DNA from: Planctomycetota bacterium
Lineage (GTDB): Bacteria; Planctomycetota; UBA1135; GCA-002686595
Direction: 5' to 3'
Length of the DNA stretch: 64,000 bases
Assembly (NCBI GenBank): GCA_023150475.1
Contig: JAKLKU010000016.1
Location: 62,001 to 126,000, forward strand
Positions 29,099 to 37,540 of this stretch are shown here, in pieces. The translations under genes were made by a program, and so were the position numbers. Under the pieces are notes generated by a model that saw only the letters and a program-made list of their open reading frames with translations, ran no database searches and had not been told where the DNA came from. The first letter of the stretch is position 1, and the number at the start of each line of letters is the position of its first letter.

Positions 29099-30175
29099 TC
29101 ACCACCCGACATCGATGTCGAACACGTCCGCGATCTCACCGCCGGTCGCAGAGACCGAATTCGATTCGTTCGCGACGAACGAGTCGAGATCGCCATCGAC
29201 TTCGAGTGCGGTGTTCGAGATCAGATACTTGGCCAGTCGGATCTGCGCGAACGGGATGTAGAGACCCAGCGTCAGCACGATCAGGACGGTGTTCACGAGT
29301 TGGATCCACGCAAGCGAGCCAGGATCGAAGCGCGTGCTGAGCGCGTGAGGCCCAACCGAGGTCTTGCCCAGCGAGAGATTCCCGAGCAGCCCGCGCGCGA
29401 GTCCGTTGATCATCGACCCGCCGACGATGCCGGTCGCATACCCGACGCCGACGAAGAGCAGTCCTTGCGCGGTCGCCTCCCCGGGATCCTCGACTTCGAC
29501 GAAAGTCACCATCACCACGACCGCGACCAGGAAGACCGCTGCGAGCGCGATGGCGAGACCGATTACAACCAAGGTCAAGAAGGCGCGGTAATACTGCCCG
29601 GGAAGAGCGCTGAAGGTGCAGCGCGTTTGGCCAAACCGCAGGTTGTGGAACGAAAATCGGTGCCGTCGGAACCACCAGTAGGGCGCAATCAGCCCGAGCG
29701 TCAGCGGCAGGCACACGGTCAGCAACCCGAACACGAAGTACGACTCGCCGAAACTCCCGTCGAACGCGAAGCGGATGCCGCGCCACGACGAAACACGCGC
29801 GCGGAACTGCAGCGCCTTCACGACGATCCAGGGGACGATCGCGAGATAGGCGACGACGACCGCGACGAGCAGCTTCGGCGATGTCTGCGTCGCGACGCCG
29901 TAGAGCACGAACAGCGCGGCCGCGAGCAAACGTCCTTTCAGGATCGGAATCGGCCGACCGTGATAATCGAAACTCGTCCCCGCGAGATGCGTGTGTCCGT
30001 AGAAGTAGCGTTCCTTGCGCACCTTCGCCCACGCCGAGTAGATCCCGAGCGTGACGATCGAGAGCAGTGTGTTCGCGATCCAGATGCGGAAATACTCCGC
30101 GCCCGAGCCCGTGAAGCTCAAGCGTTCGGTGCGACGATCGTGGTCGATCGGAGCGAGCAGATTGGGTGACGGCAA
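29099..30175 (-). CDS. yjgN: DUF898 (YjgN-family) membrane protein
   Basis: The protein has DUF898 signatures: RLSFTGSGAEYFRIWI, LLSIVTLGIYSAWAKVR, YFYGHTHLAGTSFDYHG, and a repeated half with FRFGQTRC-like and LGLYIPFAQIR segments. It has about eight helices and 358 residues. The start is uncertain. The TTG at 30175 has a G-rich stretch upstream; an in-frame GTG at 30202 would add nine residues. It is transcribed after mutS (48-75 base gap) and directly before the M48 protease. The molecular function of the family is unknown. Confidence 0.85.
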   Translation of the reverse strand: MPSPNLLAPIDHDRRTERLSFTGSGAEYFRIWIANTLLSIVTLGIYSAWAKVRKERYFYGHTHLAGTSFDYHGRPIPILKGRLLAAALFVLYGVATQTSPKLLVAVVVAYLAIVPWIVVKALQFRARVSSWRGIRFAFDGSFGESYFVFGLLTVCLPLTLGLIAPYWWFRRHRFSFHNLRFGQTRCTFSALPGQYYRAFLTLVVIGLAIALAAVFLVAVVVMVTFVEVEDPGEATAQGLLFVGVGYATGIVGGSMINGLARGLLGNLSLGKTSVGPHALSTRFDPGSLAWIQLVNTVLIVLTLGLYIPFAQIRLAKYLISNTALEVDGDLDSFVANESNSVSATGGEIADVFDIDVGW

Positions 30176-30249
30176 GCGAGCCCCCCGAGAAGCGCTCGCC
30201 ACACTAGGTGCGCGTCGTCGAAGTCGCCATACGGCGGACGGCGATCGTC

Positions 30250-32973
30250 TCAGAGCAGTCGCTTCAGTCGTTCGAGCTCGTTCAACGCTTCGAGCGGGGT
30301 CAGGCGTTCGACGTCGAGCTTCGCGAGCGCCTGTTCGACGGCGCTGCTCGGGCGGGCGAACAGCGAAAGTTGCTGCACTCCGTTGTTCGCGCCGCGAGGC
30401 GCGTGGCTCTGGATGCGTTGCGAGAGATCCTCCGCGTCGGCCTCGAGGTCCGCGAGGATCGATTTCGCGCGCGCGATCAATTCGTCCGGCACGCCGGCGA
30501 GCCGCGCGACGTGGATGCCGTACGAACGATCGGTGCCGCCGTCGACGATCTTGTGCAGGAACACGATCTCGTCCTGGTACTCGCGCACCAGCACGTTGCG
30601 ATTGCAGACGCCGTCGAGGCGCTGCGCGAGGTCCGTCAACTGGTGATAGTGCGTCGCGAAGAGAGCGCGCGCCCCGATCTTCTCGTGCAAGAACTCGACG
30701 ATCGCCCATGCGAGCGCCAGACCGTCGAACGTGCTCGTGCCGCGGCCGACTTCGTCGAGCACGACGAGCGAACGGCTCGTCGCGTTGTTCAGGATGTTCG
30801 CGACTTCGACCATCTCGACCATGAACGTCGATTCGCCGCGCGCGATGTCGTCGGAGGCGCCGACGCGCGTGAAGATGCGATCGACTACGCCGATCTTGGC
30901 CTCGCGCGCCGGCACGAAGCTCCCGATTTGCGCAAGCAGCACGATCAGCGCCGTCTGGCGAATGTAGGTCGACTTGCCGGCCATGTTCGGGCCGGTGAGG
31001 ATCGTCACGCGTTTTTCGCCGCGGTCGAGGCGACTGTCGTTCGGCACGAACGCAGCGAGTCCGGGTTGGCGTTCGATCACCGGGTGCCGGCCATCGAGGA
31101 TCTCGATCACGTCGCCTTCGTCGATCGTCGGGGCGACGTAGCGGTGCTCGGCGGCGCGTTGCGCGAGCGCGGCGAGCGCGTCGACGTGCGCGAGCGCCGC
31201 CGCCGTGTCGAGGATGCGATTCGTGTGTCGCGCGACTTCGTCGCGGAGCGCGCAGAAGAGGTCGTACTCGAGCGCGCGGGCGAGCTCTTCGCTCTTCAGC
31301 ACCTTGCTTTCGAACTCCTTGAGCTCGGGCGTGATGTAACGTTCGGCGTTCTTGACCGTCTGCTTGCGGACGTAGTTCTCCGGCACGCGATCGACTTGTC
31401 CGCGCGGCACTTCGAGGTAGTACCCGAACACCGAGTTGAACCCGACCTTGAGGTTCTGCATCCCGGTGCGCGCGATCTCGTCGGCTTGGAAGCGCGCCAT
31501 CCAGGACTTGCCGTCGCCGGCGATCTGGCGGAGCTCGTCGAGTTCCTTCGAGAAGCCGTCGCGCACCAAACCGCCTTCGCGCAACGTCAGCGGCGGCGCG
31601 TCGAGCAACGTCGCGCGGATGCGCTGCGTGACGTCGTCGAGTGGATCGAGAGACTCCAGCAACTCGCCGAGGATCTTGGAGTAGACGTGCTCGAGCTGCT
31701 TCTGCAGCGTCGGCACGCACGCGAGCGAGTTGGCGAGTGCGACGAGATCGCGTGCGTTCGCGCGACCGGTCGAGAGCTTCGCGACGAGTCGCTCGACGTC
31801 TTGCACGCCGGCAAGCCGTTCGCGCACCTCTTCGCGCAGGAAGGGCGACGCGCAGAACTCGGCGACTCCTCGTTGGCGGTGCAGGATCGCGTCGGGCCGG
31901 CGCAGCGGTGCGAGCACCCAATCGCGCAGCAAGCGCCCGCCCATCGGCGTCAAGGTGGCGTCGAGCGTGTCGAGCAACGTGCCCTCGCGCCGCGCTTCGC
32001 GTTGGGTCTTGACGAGTTCGAGGCACGAGCGCGTCGCACGATCGAGGACGACGTGTTCAGCGTGGTCGACGATCTCGAGCCGCCGCACGTGCTCGCACGC
32101 GCTCTTCTGCGTCTCCTGGAGGTACTCGACGAGCGCGCCGGCCGGAGCGACGAGCGGCGAGTCGTTCTCGAGCCCGAAACCCTCGAGTGTCGCGACCTTG
32201 AAGTGCTTCTCGAGCACTCGGCGCATCGAGACGAGATCGAAGCGCCAACCCTCGCGCTCGGTCGTGCGCGTGCCTGCGGCCGCGAGTTCGCGCGCGACTT
32301 GCGGCGCGCGAGCCGCGGAGTCCGGCGACCAGATCAGCTCGGCGGGTTGGAGCCGCGCGAGTTCGTCGCGCACCGCTTCGAGCGGCAGGACCGCGCCTTG
32401 GAACACGCCGGTCGAAAGATCGACCCACGCGAGCGCCGCTTTGGGCTCGCGCCCCGAGCGCGCGTCGAGCACCACGAGCCCGGCGAGGAAGTTGTGCGCC
32501 CGTGCGTCGAGCGCGTCTTCCTCCGTGATCGTCCCGGCGGTGACGACGCGCACGATCGCCCGCTCGACGAGTCCCTTCGACGCCTTCGGATCGGTCGTTT
32601 GCTCGCAGATCGCGACTTTGTGGCCGCGGCGCACGAGCTTCATCAGGTACGCGTCGAGGTTGCGCGCCGGCACGCCGGCCATCGGCACCGCGTTCGGACC
32701 TTTCTCGCGCGCGGTCAGCGTCAGTCCGAGCTCTCGCGATACGAGCTTCGCATCGTCGTGGAAGAGCTCGTAGAAGTCGCCGAGCCGGAAGAAGAGCAGC
32801 GCGTCGGGCTCCTCTTGTTTCGCGCGCCAGTACTGCGCCATCACCGGCGTCAGCGTCGATTGGTCGACGAAACTCGCTTGGCCACGCCGGCTGGCGGTGG
32901 ACGCATCGGCGCTGGACGCACAGGCGTTGGACGAAGCGACGGCGGACGTGTCGGCGGAACCCGGCGGTTGCAT
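30250..32973 (-). CDS. mutS: DNA mismatch repair protein MutS
   Basis: MutS recognises mismatches and initiates repair (907 residues). Domains run in order. An Ala/Ser-rich ~30-residue N-terminal extension comes first, then mismatch-binding domain I (LLFFRLGDFYELFHDDA with the Phe-x-Glu motif). The connector, lever and clamp follow, then the ABC ATPase with TGPNMAGKST (around 660), SLVVLDEVGRGTSTFDG and ATHYHQLTDL. The C-terminus ends in an Arg/Leu-rich helix. The mutL partner is not in the window. The divergent gene at 33203 shares a 229-base upstream region. Confidence 0.96.
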   Translation of the reverse strand: MQPPGSADTSAVASSNACASSADASTASRRGQASFVDQSTLTPVMAQYWRAKQEEPDALLFFRLGDFYELFHDDAKLVSRELGLTLTAREKGPNAVPMAGVPARNLDAYLMKLVRRGHKVAICEQTTDPKASKGLVERAIVRVVTAGTITEEDALDARAHNFLAGLVVLDARSGREPKAALAWVDLSTGVFQGAVLPLEAVRDELARLQPAELIWSPDSAARAPQVARELAAAGTRTTEREGWRFDLVSMRRVLEKHFKVATLEGFGLENDSPLVAPAGALVEYLQETQKSACEHVRRLEIVDHAEHVVLDRATRSCLELVKTQREARREGTLLDTLDATLTPMGGRLLRDWVLAPLRRPDAILHRQRGVAEFCASPFLREEVRERLAGVQDVERLVAKLSTGRANARDLVALANSLACVPTLQKQLEHVYSKILGELLESLDPLDDVTQRIRATLLDAPPLTLREGGLVRDGFSKELDELRQIAGDGKSWMARFQADEIARTGMQNLKVGFNSVFGYYLEVPRGQVDRVPENYVRKQTVKNAERYITPELKEFESKVLKSEELARALEYDLFCALRDEVARHTNRILDTAAALAHVDALAALAQRAAEHRYVAPTIDEGDVIEILDGRHPVIERQPGLAAFVPNDSRLDRGEKRVTILTGPNMAGKSTYIRQTALIVLLAQIGSFVPAREAKIGVVDRIFTRVGASDDIARGESTFMVEMVEVANILNNATSRSLVVLDEVGRGTSTFDGLALAWAIVEFLHEKIGARALFATHYHQLTDLAQRLDGVCNRNVLVREYQDEIVFLHKIVDGGTDRSYGIHVARLAGVPDELIARAKSILADLEADAEDLSQRIQSHAPRGANNGVQQLSLFARPSSAVEQALAKLDVERLTPLEALNELERLKRLL

Positions 32974-33202
32974 GACGTGGGTGCCCCGCCGCGGCGCCGC
33001 TGGGCGGCGTTTCGGCTTGGCGTCCTGGGCGAAGGACGTGCAGCGTGGCGCTGCAGTCTAAGGAGGACAGGCATTCTCACCAAGCCGCGCCGGAGGCCTG
33101 TGGTCGCGCGGTACGCGGCTTGCCGAGGCGCGGCGCCCCCAAGTGGAGGCCGCCGGTCGCGCGACGTAGGCTACGCGACTCCGGCGCGCGCTCCGGATCC
33201 CC

Positions 33203-34603
33203 GTGAAGTCCGTCCACGTCCTTCTCCGTTCCTCGCCCCTGCGAGCCGTCCATGCTCGCGCGCGCCGTTTCGGCGCGTTGTGCGGCTTCTTGGTCGCTGG
33301 TTGCGCCACCTACGGCGAGAAGACGGCTCTAGCGTACCGGGACTTCGAAGCGGGGCGTTTCGAGGAAGCTCGCGTCGCGTACGCGGATCCGAAGACGACC
33401 GACTCGCCGTTCCTATCCGGCGCCGAAGCGGGGATGGCCGCGCTGGTCGGCGGTGATTTCGAAGCGGCCAAAGGGCACTTCGAGACGGCGTACGCGGAAG
33501 TGCGCGAGCTCGAGGACCGCGCGCTCGTGTCGGCGACCGATCTCGGGGAGAGCCTGGTGTCGTTCGCGATCAACGACACGTTCAAGGCCTACCAGGGCGA
33601 AGGCTTCGAACGCGTGATGTTGCACGCGTGTCTCGCGATCACCTACCTCGGCCGCGGCGAACTAGAAGGCGCCTACGTCGAAGCGCGCCGGGCGAACAAG
33701 TTGCTCGAAAGCGAAGAAGCGCTCTACGAGAAGCAGTACGCGGCCGGCGGGCTCGGCCATTTCCTGTCCGCGCTCGCCTACGAGATGCTCGGCGAGCCGG
33801 GCGAAGCCTTCATCGACTACCAGCGGATGATGCAGAAGGGCCTCGGCGGCGACCTCGCCGCGCGCGCCCTCATCCGTCTCGCACCTCGACTCGATCGCGA
33901 GAGCGAAGTCGCGCCGCTCGTCGAGCGTTTCGGCCCCGATCCGGATCGTCCCGACGATTCGGCGACGATCGTGTTGATCGCCGGCGTCGGCAGCGGGCCC
34001 TACAAGCAGGAAGCGGGCATCTCGATCCCGATCGACGGCGGGAAGATCGTGCAGTGGGTGGTGCCGGTGCTCGCGACGCGCCCGCAGCCCGTGACGAGCC
34101 TCCTGCTCAGGCTCGGTGGCGGCTCGCAGGCGGTGCGCACGACGGTGATCGAGGACGTCACGAAGGTCTCGAAGGAGAACCTCGACGACCGCATCGCCTG
34201 GCTCGCCGCGAAGTCGGCCGTTCGCGCGGTCCTCAAGTACAAGCTCACGGAGAAGCTCGAGGACGAACACGGCGTGCTCGGCCTGATCGCCGGCGACATC
34301 TTCACCGTCGTCACGGAACGGGCGGACTTGCGCGCGTGGCAGACGTTGCCCGACACGTGGCAAGCGGCGCGGGCGTTCGTCCCGCCCGGCGTGCATGCGC
34401 TCGTGGTCGACGCCGAAGGCGGCGAAAGCGTCTCTCTCGGCGATTTCGAGCTCGCGCCGAACGAGACTCTGATCGTCGTCGCGCGCTCGATCGGCACGCG
34501 CGTCTGGGCCCACGCGATCGGCGGGCACAGGCTCGCTGCGTCGGCTCCCGAACCGAACCCCGAGCATCCGCAAACGCCCGAACCGACTGCAGCGAACCCG
34601 TAG
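33203..34603 (+). CDS. COG3014-type lipoprotein with TPR-like repeats
   Basis: The start is a GTG at 33203. The signal peptide ends in FLVAGCATYG, giving a lipidated Cys. The N-terminal half has TPR-like helical pairs (AYRDFEAGRFEEARVAY, GDFEAAKGHFETAYAEV, GELEGAYVEARRANKLL). A C-terminal domain contains DDSATIVLIAGVGSG and NETLIVVARS. The architecture and the following ycfL and lpoB genes fit the uncharacterised COG3014 family, which sits in the same place in some gammaproteobacteria. A link to cell-envelope growth is inferred from those neighbours only. Confidence 0.8.
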   Translation: MKSVHVLLRSSPLRAVHARARRFGALCGFLVAGCATYGEKTALAYRDFEAGRFEEARVAYADPKTTDSPFLSGAEAGMAALVGGDFEAAKGHFETAYAEVRELEDRALVSATDLGESLVSFAINDTFKAYQGEGFERVMLHACLAITYLGRGELEGAYVEARRANKLLESEEALYEKQYAAGGLGHFLSALAYEMLGEPGEAFIDYQRMMQKGLGGDLAARALIRLAPRLDRESEVAPLVERFGPDPDRPDDSATIVLIAGVGSGPYKQEAGISIPIDGGKIVQWVVPVLATRPQPVTSLLLRLGGGSQAVRTTVIEDVTKVSKENLDDRIAWLAAKSAVRAVLKYKLTEKLEDEHGVLGLIAGDIFTVVTERADLRAWQTLPDTWQAARAFVPPGVHALVVDAEGGESVSLGDFELAPNETLIVVARSIGTRVWAHAIGGHRLAASAPEPNPEHPQTPEPTAANP

Positions 34604-34637
34604 GTCATCCCCTCACGATCCAAGAAGGACAACGAAC

Positions 34638-35063
34638 ATGAAACTCCAATGCCTCGCCGGCGCGTTGCTCGCGCTCGCCGTGTCCGCGTGTGCCGGCCAG
34701 AACTCGGTCGGAGGAACGCAGAACGTCTACTCCGGAGCCGAAGGCCAAGGCGAGTTGGGGGCCGTCGTCGGCAACGACTACCTGTCGCACGCCCTCAAGA
34801 TCCAGAACTACCGTTCGAAGCGGCTCGAGGACGGACGCTTGATGATCCAGTTCGAGCTCTTCAACGACACCGACCAGAATCTGCGATTCGCCTGGGCGAT
34901 CGACTGGTTCGACGCACAAGGGTTCAAGGTCGCCGACGCATCGCGCCATTGGGCTCCGGTCCAGCTCGGCGGCGGCGGGTTCACCACGATCCAGCAAACG
35001 GGCCCGACACCGGCCGCGGAGAACTTCAAGCTCCAGGTCACGTCGCCCAACGAAGTCCGCTGA
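34638..35063 (+). CDS. ycfL: YcfL-family lipoprotein (DUF1425)
   Basis: A 141-residue lipoprotein with signal peptide and lipobox VSAC (Cys 18), followed by a small beta-rich domain. Recognisable YcfL features are MIQFELFNDTDQNLRFAW, then DWFDAQGFKV and a conserved WAPVQLGGGG segment. It lies between the COG3014-like gene and lpoB, the same order known elsewhere. AAGGAC (34624-34629) eight bases before the ATG may be the ribosome-binding site. Function in the family is unknown; the context suggests a partner of LpoB. Confidence 0.82.
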   Translation: MKLQCLAGALLALAVSACAGQNSVGGTQNVYSGAEGQGELGAVVGNDYLSHALKIQNYRSKRLEDGRLMIQFELFNDTDQNLRFAWAIDWFDAQGFKVADASRHWAPVQLGGGGFTTIQQTGPTPAAENFKLQVTSPNEVR

Positions 35064-35086
35064 ACACTCCACTCGAGAGGTATTCG

Positions 35087-35710
35087 ATGAAGATCCTGAC
35101 CACGTCCCTGATGCTCGCGACGCTTGGGCTCGGAGCCTGCAGTTCACTCAAGTACGACGACCCCGACAAAGTCGAGACGCTGACGATCGACTTCGGCTCC
35201 ACCGACCTACAGGAGCTCGCGGGTCACATGGTGCAGTCGCTCGTCAACTCGCAGTCGCTCAACTACATCCAGAAGTCCGGCGACGACAAACGGATCGTGC
35301 TCTTCGTCGGCGGTGTCAACAACCGCACGAGCGAGCACATCGACACGACCGGCATCACCGACTCGATCAAGGTGCCGCTCCTCCAGAGCGGCAAGTTCCG
35401 TCTCGCGACGAGCAAGCAGGGCCAAGACGAACTCGCCGAGCAGGTGCGCTTCCAGCAGGGCGAAGGTCGCGTCGACCCGGCGCAGGCCAAGGCCTTCGGC
35501 AAGCAGGTCGGCGCCGACGTGATCCTCTATGGCAACCTGCGCTCGATCGAGAAGTCGAAGGGCCGCAACCTCGAGGACGCCGGCTACAAGAAGGACGACG
35601 TCTGGTACCAGTTCACCCTCGAAGCCGTGAACATCGAGACCGGCGAGGTCATCTGGGCCGACCAGAAGGAACTCCGCAAGACGAAGAAGACCGGCATCTT
35701 CGGCAAGTGA
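35087..35710 (+). CDS. lpoB: LpoB-like penicillin-binding protein activator lipoprotein
   Basis: A 207-residue lipoprotein (lipobox LGLGAC, Cys 18) with the LpoB globular domain: VLFVGGVNNRTSEHIDT, GKFRLATSKQGQDELAEQ, KQVGADVILYGNLRSIEK and VNIETGEVIWADQKELRK. In Escherichia coli LpoB crosses the periplasm to activate the peptidoglycan synthase PBP1B. Here the lipoprotein linker between Cys 18 and the domain is short, so reach through a thick periplasm is doubtful. Presence of the ycfL-lpoB pair suggests this organism makes peptidoglycan, but the target is inferred. Confidence 0.82.
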   Translation: MKILTTSLMLATLGLGACSSLKYDDPDKVETLTIDFGSTDLQELAGHMVQSLVNSQSLNYIQKSGDDKRIVLFVGGVNNRTSEHIDTTGITDSIKVPLLQSGKFRLATSKQGQDELAEQVRFQQGEGRVDPAQAKAFGKQVGADVILYGNLRSIEKSKGRNLEDAGYKKDDVWYQFTLEAVNIETGEVIWADQKELRKTKKTGIFGK

Positions 35711-35851
35711 CGCGGAGGTCCGCCCCAGGCGGCCGACCGTTCCAAACGCGCTCCGCCCGCGCCCTCGCGGCTCGGCGGGGCGCCGCTGTTTGGACGCAAC
35801 TGCTTGTTGAAAATGGGCTTGCGTTGGTTCGCCCGGCCCGGGCGTCTGCCG

Positions 35852-35926
35852 CCGTTCGGTAGGAGATCGGATCTCGCTAGTACCCGTGCGCACCGAACGG
35901 ATGGGGGACACAAACGGGCGGTGCGC
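35852..35926 (+). promoter_or_regulatory. Mutually exclusive stem pair (switch-like element)
   Basis: Stem A pairs 35852-35860 (CCGTTCGGT) with 35892-35900 (ACCGAACGG), 9 bp perfect, enclosing a small inner hairpin at 35863-35875. Stem B pairs 35888-35895 (GCGCACCG) with 35919-35926 (CGGTGCGC), 8 bp perfect. The two share bases 35892-35895, so they cannot form together. A terminator follows about 80 bases downstream. This is seen in sequence; the regulatory role is inference, and palindromes of this size also arise in GC-rich DNA. Confidence 0.4.
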
Positions 35927-36004
35927 GGACGAAGGACGAAACGGACACTCCTGAATCACTCCTGAGAGACGGACACCTCTTCAGAGCTTCTTCACTCCTG
36001 AGCC

Positions 36005-36038
36005 CGGGCCCGCTGATCTGGCGGGCCCGAGTTCTTTT
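36005..36038 (+). terminator. Intrinsic terminator downstream of lpoB
   Basis: A perfect 9-bp stem (36005-36013 CGGGCCCGC with 36021-36029) around a 7-base loop is followed by TTCTTTT at 36032-36038. It lies ~295 bases beyond the lpoB stop, so it may end either the lipoprotein operon or a separate small transcript. Confidence 0.8.
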
Positions 36039-36133
36039 CGTCCCGTCCCTCCGTCACCGCCTGCCGCGCCCGATTTCGCGGCTTACAGGGCGCCTGGCGG
36101 GTTCCCGATTTTTTTGGAGTCGGGCGCGTTCGG

Positions 36134-36244
36134 TCCCGGCCGGGCTCCGGCAAGGAGGCCCGCAGCCCACGTGGCTGCGCTGGGGATCCTAAACTCTTCT
36201 CGATGCCGCAAGCCCACCGGTTCACGCCGGTGGGCTTGTGTTTT
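36134..36244 (+). ncRNA. Candidate structured small RNA ending in an intrinsic terminator
   Basis: Three hairpins follow one another. The first is near 36144-36163 (GGGCTCC against GGAGGCCC with a bulge). The second is a perfect GCAGCC/GGCTGC stem around 36164-36180. The third is a strong 11-bp terminator stem (36210-36220 with 36227-36237, loop TTCACG) followed by GTGTTTT. No known RNA family (SRP, 6S, tmRNA, RNase P) could be matched by eye. The terminator part is solid; the rest is a candidate small RNA or leader of the epimerase gene. Confidence 0.4.
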
Positions 36245-36357
36245 GGGGCCGCCGATCCGGCGGCTCCACCGGGGACCGCCCGCCAGCCGAACAAGCGCTG
36301 CCGACGCCTCGGCGGACTTCGCGGTCCGAGCGCGAGCGGTAGATTCGAGTCCCCACC

Positions 36358-37329
36358 ATGCCGATCCATCTCGTCACCGGCGGCGCCGGCTTCATCGGTT
36401 CGCATCTCGTCAGTGCGCTCGCACAACGCGGTGACCGCGTACGGGTGCTCGACAACCTCGCGACGGGCAAGCTCGAGAACCTCGCGCACCTCGTGCTCGG
36501 TCCCGTCGGAAGTGGCGCGCCGGTGGAGTTCCTGCAGGGCGACATCACCGATCCAGAGGCAGCGAAGGAAGCGTGCCGTGGCGTCCACGCAGTGTTCCAC
36601 GAGGCTGCCCAGGTCTCCGTGCCGCAAAGCGTCAAGGACCCGACGAAGTGTTACGCGATCAACGTCGGCGGCACGCTGACGATGCTGGAGGCAGCGCGCG
36701 AGGCCGGCGTGCAACGCGTCGTCTTCGCCGCCTCCTCGGCCGCCTACGGTGACACCGAGGAGTTGCCGAAGCACGAAGCGATGCTGCCGAGGCCGCTTTC
36801 GCCCTACGCGTCCGCGAAGGTCGCCGGCGAGCACTTGCTCAGCGTGTGGGGCCACGTCCACGGACTCAAGACAGTCTCGCTGCGTTACTTCAACGTGTTT
36901 GGGCCGCGCCAAGTCGACGACTCGCCGTACACCGGCGTCATCGCGATCTTCGCGAAGGCACTGCTCGAAGGTCGGCAGCCGACGATCTTCGGCGACGGCG
37001 AGCAGACGCGCGACTTCACGTTCGTGGAGAACGTCGTGCACGCGAACCTGCTGGCGATCGAGCGGGACCTGCCGCCCGGAGCGGTGGTCAACGTCGGCGC
37101 CGGAGCGCGCATCACGATCAATCAGCTCTATCGCGCGATGGCCGAACAACTCGAGAGTCGCGTCGAGCCTCGCTACGCGCCGCCGCGCGCGGGAGACGTG
37201 CAACACTCGGTCGCGTCACTCGAACGCGCGACCCAATGGCTCGGGTACGCGCCGAAGATCGGTTGGCGCGACGGGCTCCGGCGGACGGTGGATTGGTACC
37301 GGCTGCGCCTGGCGACGCCGCGGGCCTGA
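36358..37329 (+). CDS. NAD-dependent nucleotide-sugar epimerase/dehydratase (extended SDR)
   Basis: A 323-residue extended short-chain dehydrogenase with the NAD-binding GGAGFIGS at residues 8-15, an AASSAAYGD segment, catalytic YASAK near residue 150, RYFNVFGPRQ and FGDGEQTRDFTFVENVV. These features are those of UDP-glucose/UDP-GlcNAc 4-epimerases and related enzymes. The reaction would be on a UDP-sugar for envelope polysaccharide; the exact sugar is not determinable. The gene stands alone between a long leader and pckA and may be controlled by the structured leader upstream. Confidence 0.87.
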   Translation: MPIHLVTGGAGFIGSHLVSALAQRGDRVRVLDNLATGKLENLAHLVLGPVGSGAPVEFLQGDITDPEAAKEACRGVHAVFHEAAQVSVPQSVKDPTKCYAINVGGTLTMLEAAREAGVQRVVFAASSAAYGDTEELPKHEAMLPRPLSPYASAKVAGEHLLSVWGHVHGLKTVSLRYFNVFGPRQVDDSPYTGVIAIFAKALLEGRQPTIFGDGEQTRDFTFVENVVHANLLAIERDLPPGAVVNVGAGARITINQLYRAMAEQLESRVEPRYAPPRAGDVQHSVASLERATQWLGYAPKIGWRDGLRRTVDWYRLRLATPRA

Positions 37330-37540
37330 CCGGCTCTCGGTCGCCCCGCGGGGCATGCTCGGCACGCTCGCGGAGCCGAAGTCGACGGTGACGCGCAAAA
37401 ATTGCTCGCCTGCGCCGTCGGCCGGCCTCGCCTGCGCCCTTCGGTCCATTTGGTGATTCCAAGGGGTCCGGATAACCTCTTCGGCCTCATACGAAGCTGC
37501 GCGAATCCACCCGCAGGCGCTCCCAAACCCTCCGAACACC

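Larger units (their letters stand above)
35711..36357. other. 650-base gene-free stretch rich in RNA-like hairpins
   Basis: No ORF here looks real. The stretch holds a pair of competing stems (35852-35926), an intrinsic terminator (36005-36038), and a run of three hairpins ending in a second terminator (36134-36244). A further GCCGCC/GGCGGC hairpin lies near 36250-36266. Short direct repeats of ACTCCTGA lie at 35946-36001. It separates the lpoB operon from the epimerase gene and may contain one or two small RNAs or a regulated leader. Confidence 0.55.

Noticed and set aside
35946-36001. ACTCCTGA repeats as a CRISPR or integration site
   Set aside because: Copies are short, unevenly spaced and few; no cas gene or integrase is present.
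36120-36200. Possible SRP (4.5S) RNA because of GGCAAGG and CGCAGCC elements
   Set aside because: The conserved internal-loop sequences of SRP domain IV are not present in the right order.
36337-36360. TTCGAGTCCCC followed by ACCA, like the T-arm and end of a tRNA, just before the epimerase ATG
   Set aside because: No pairing T-stem, anticodon arm or acceptor stem could be found upstream.
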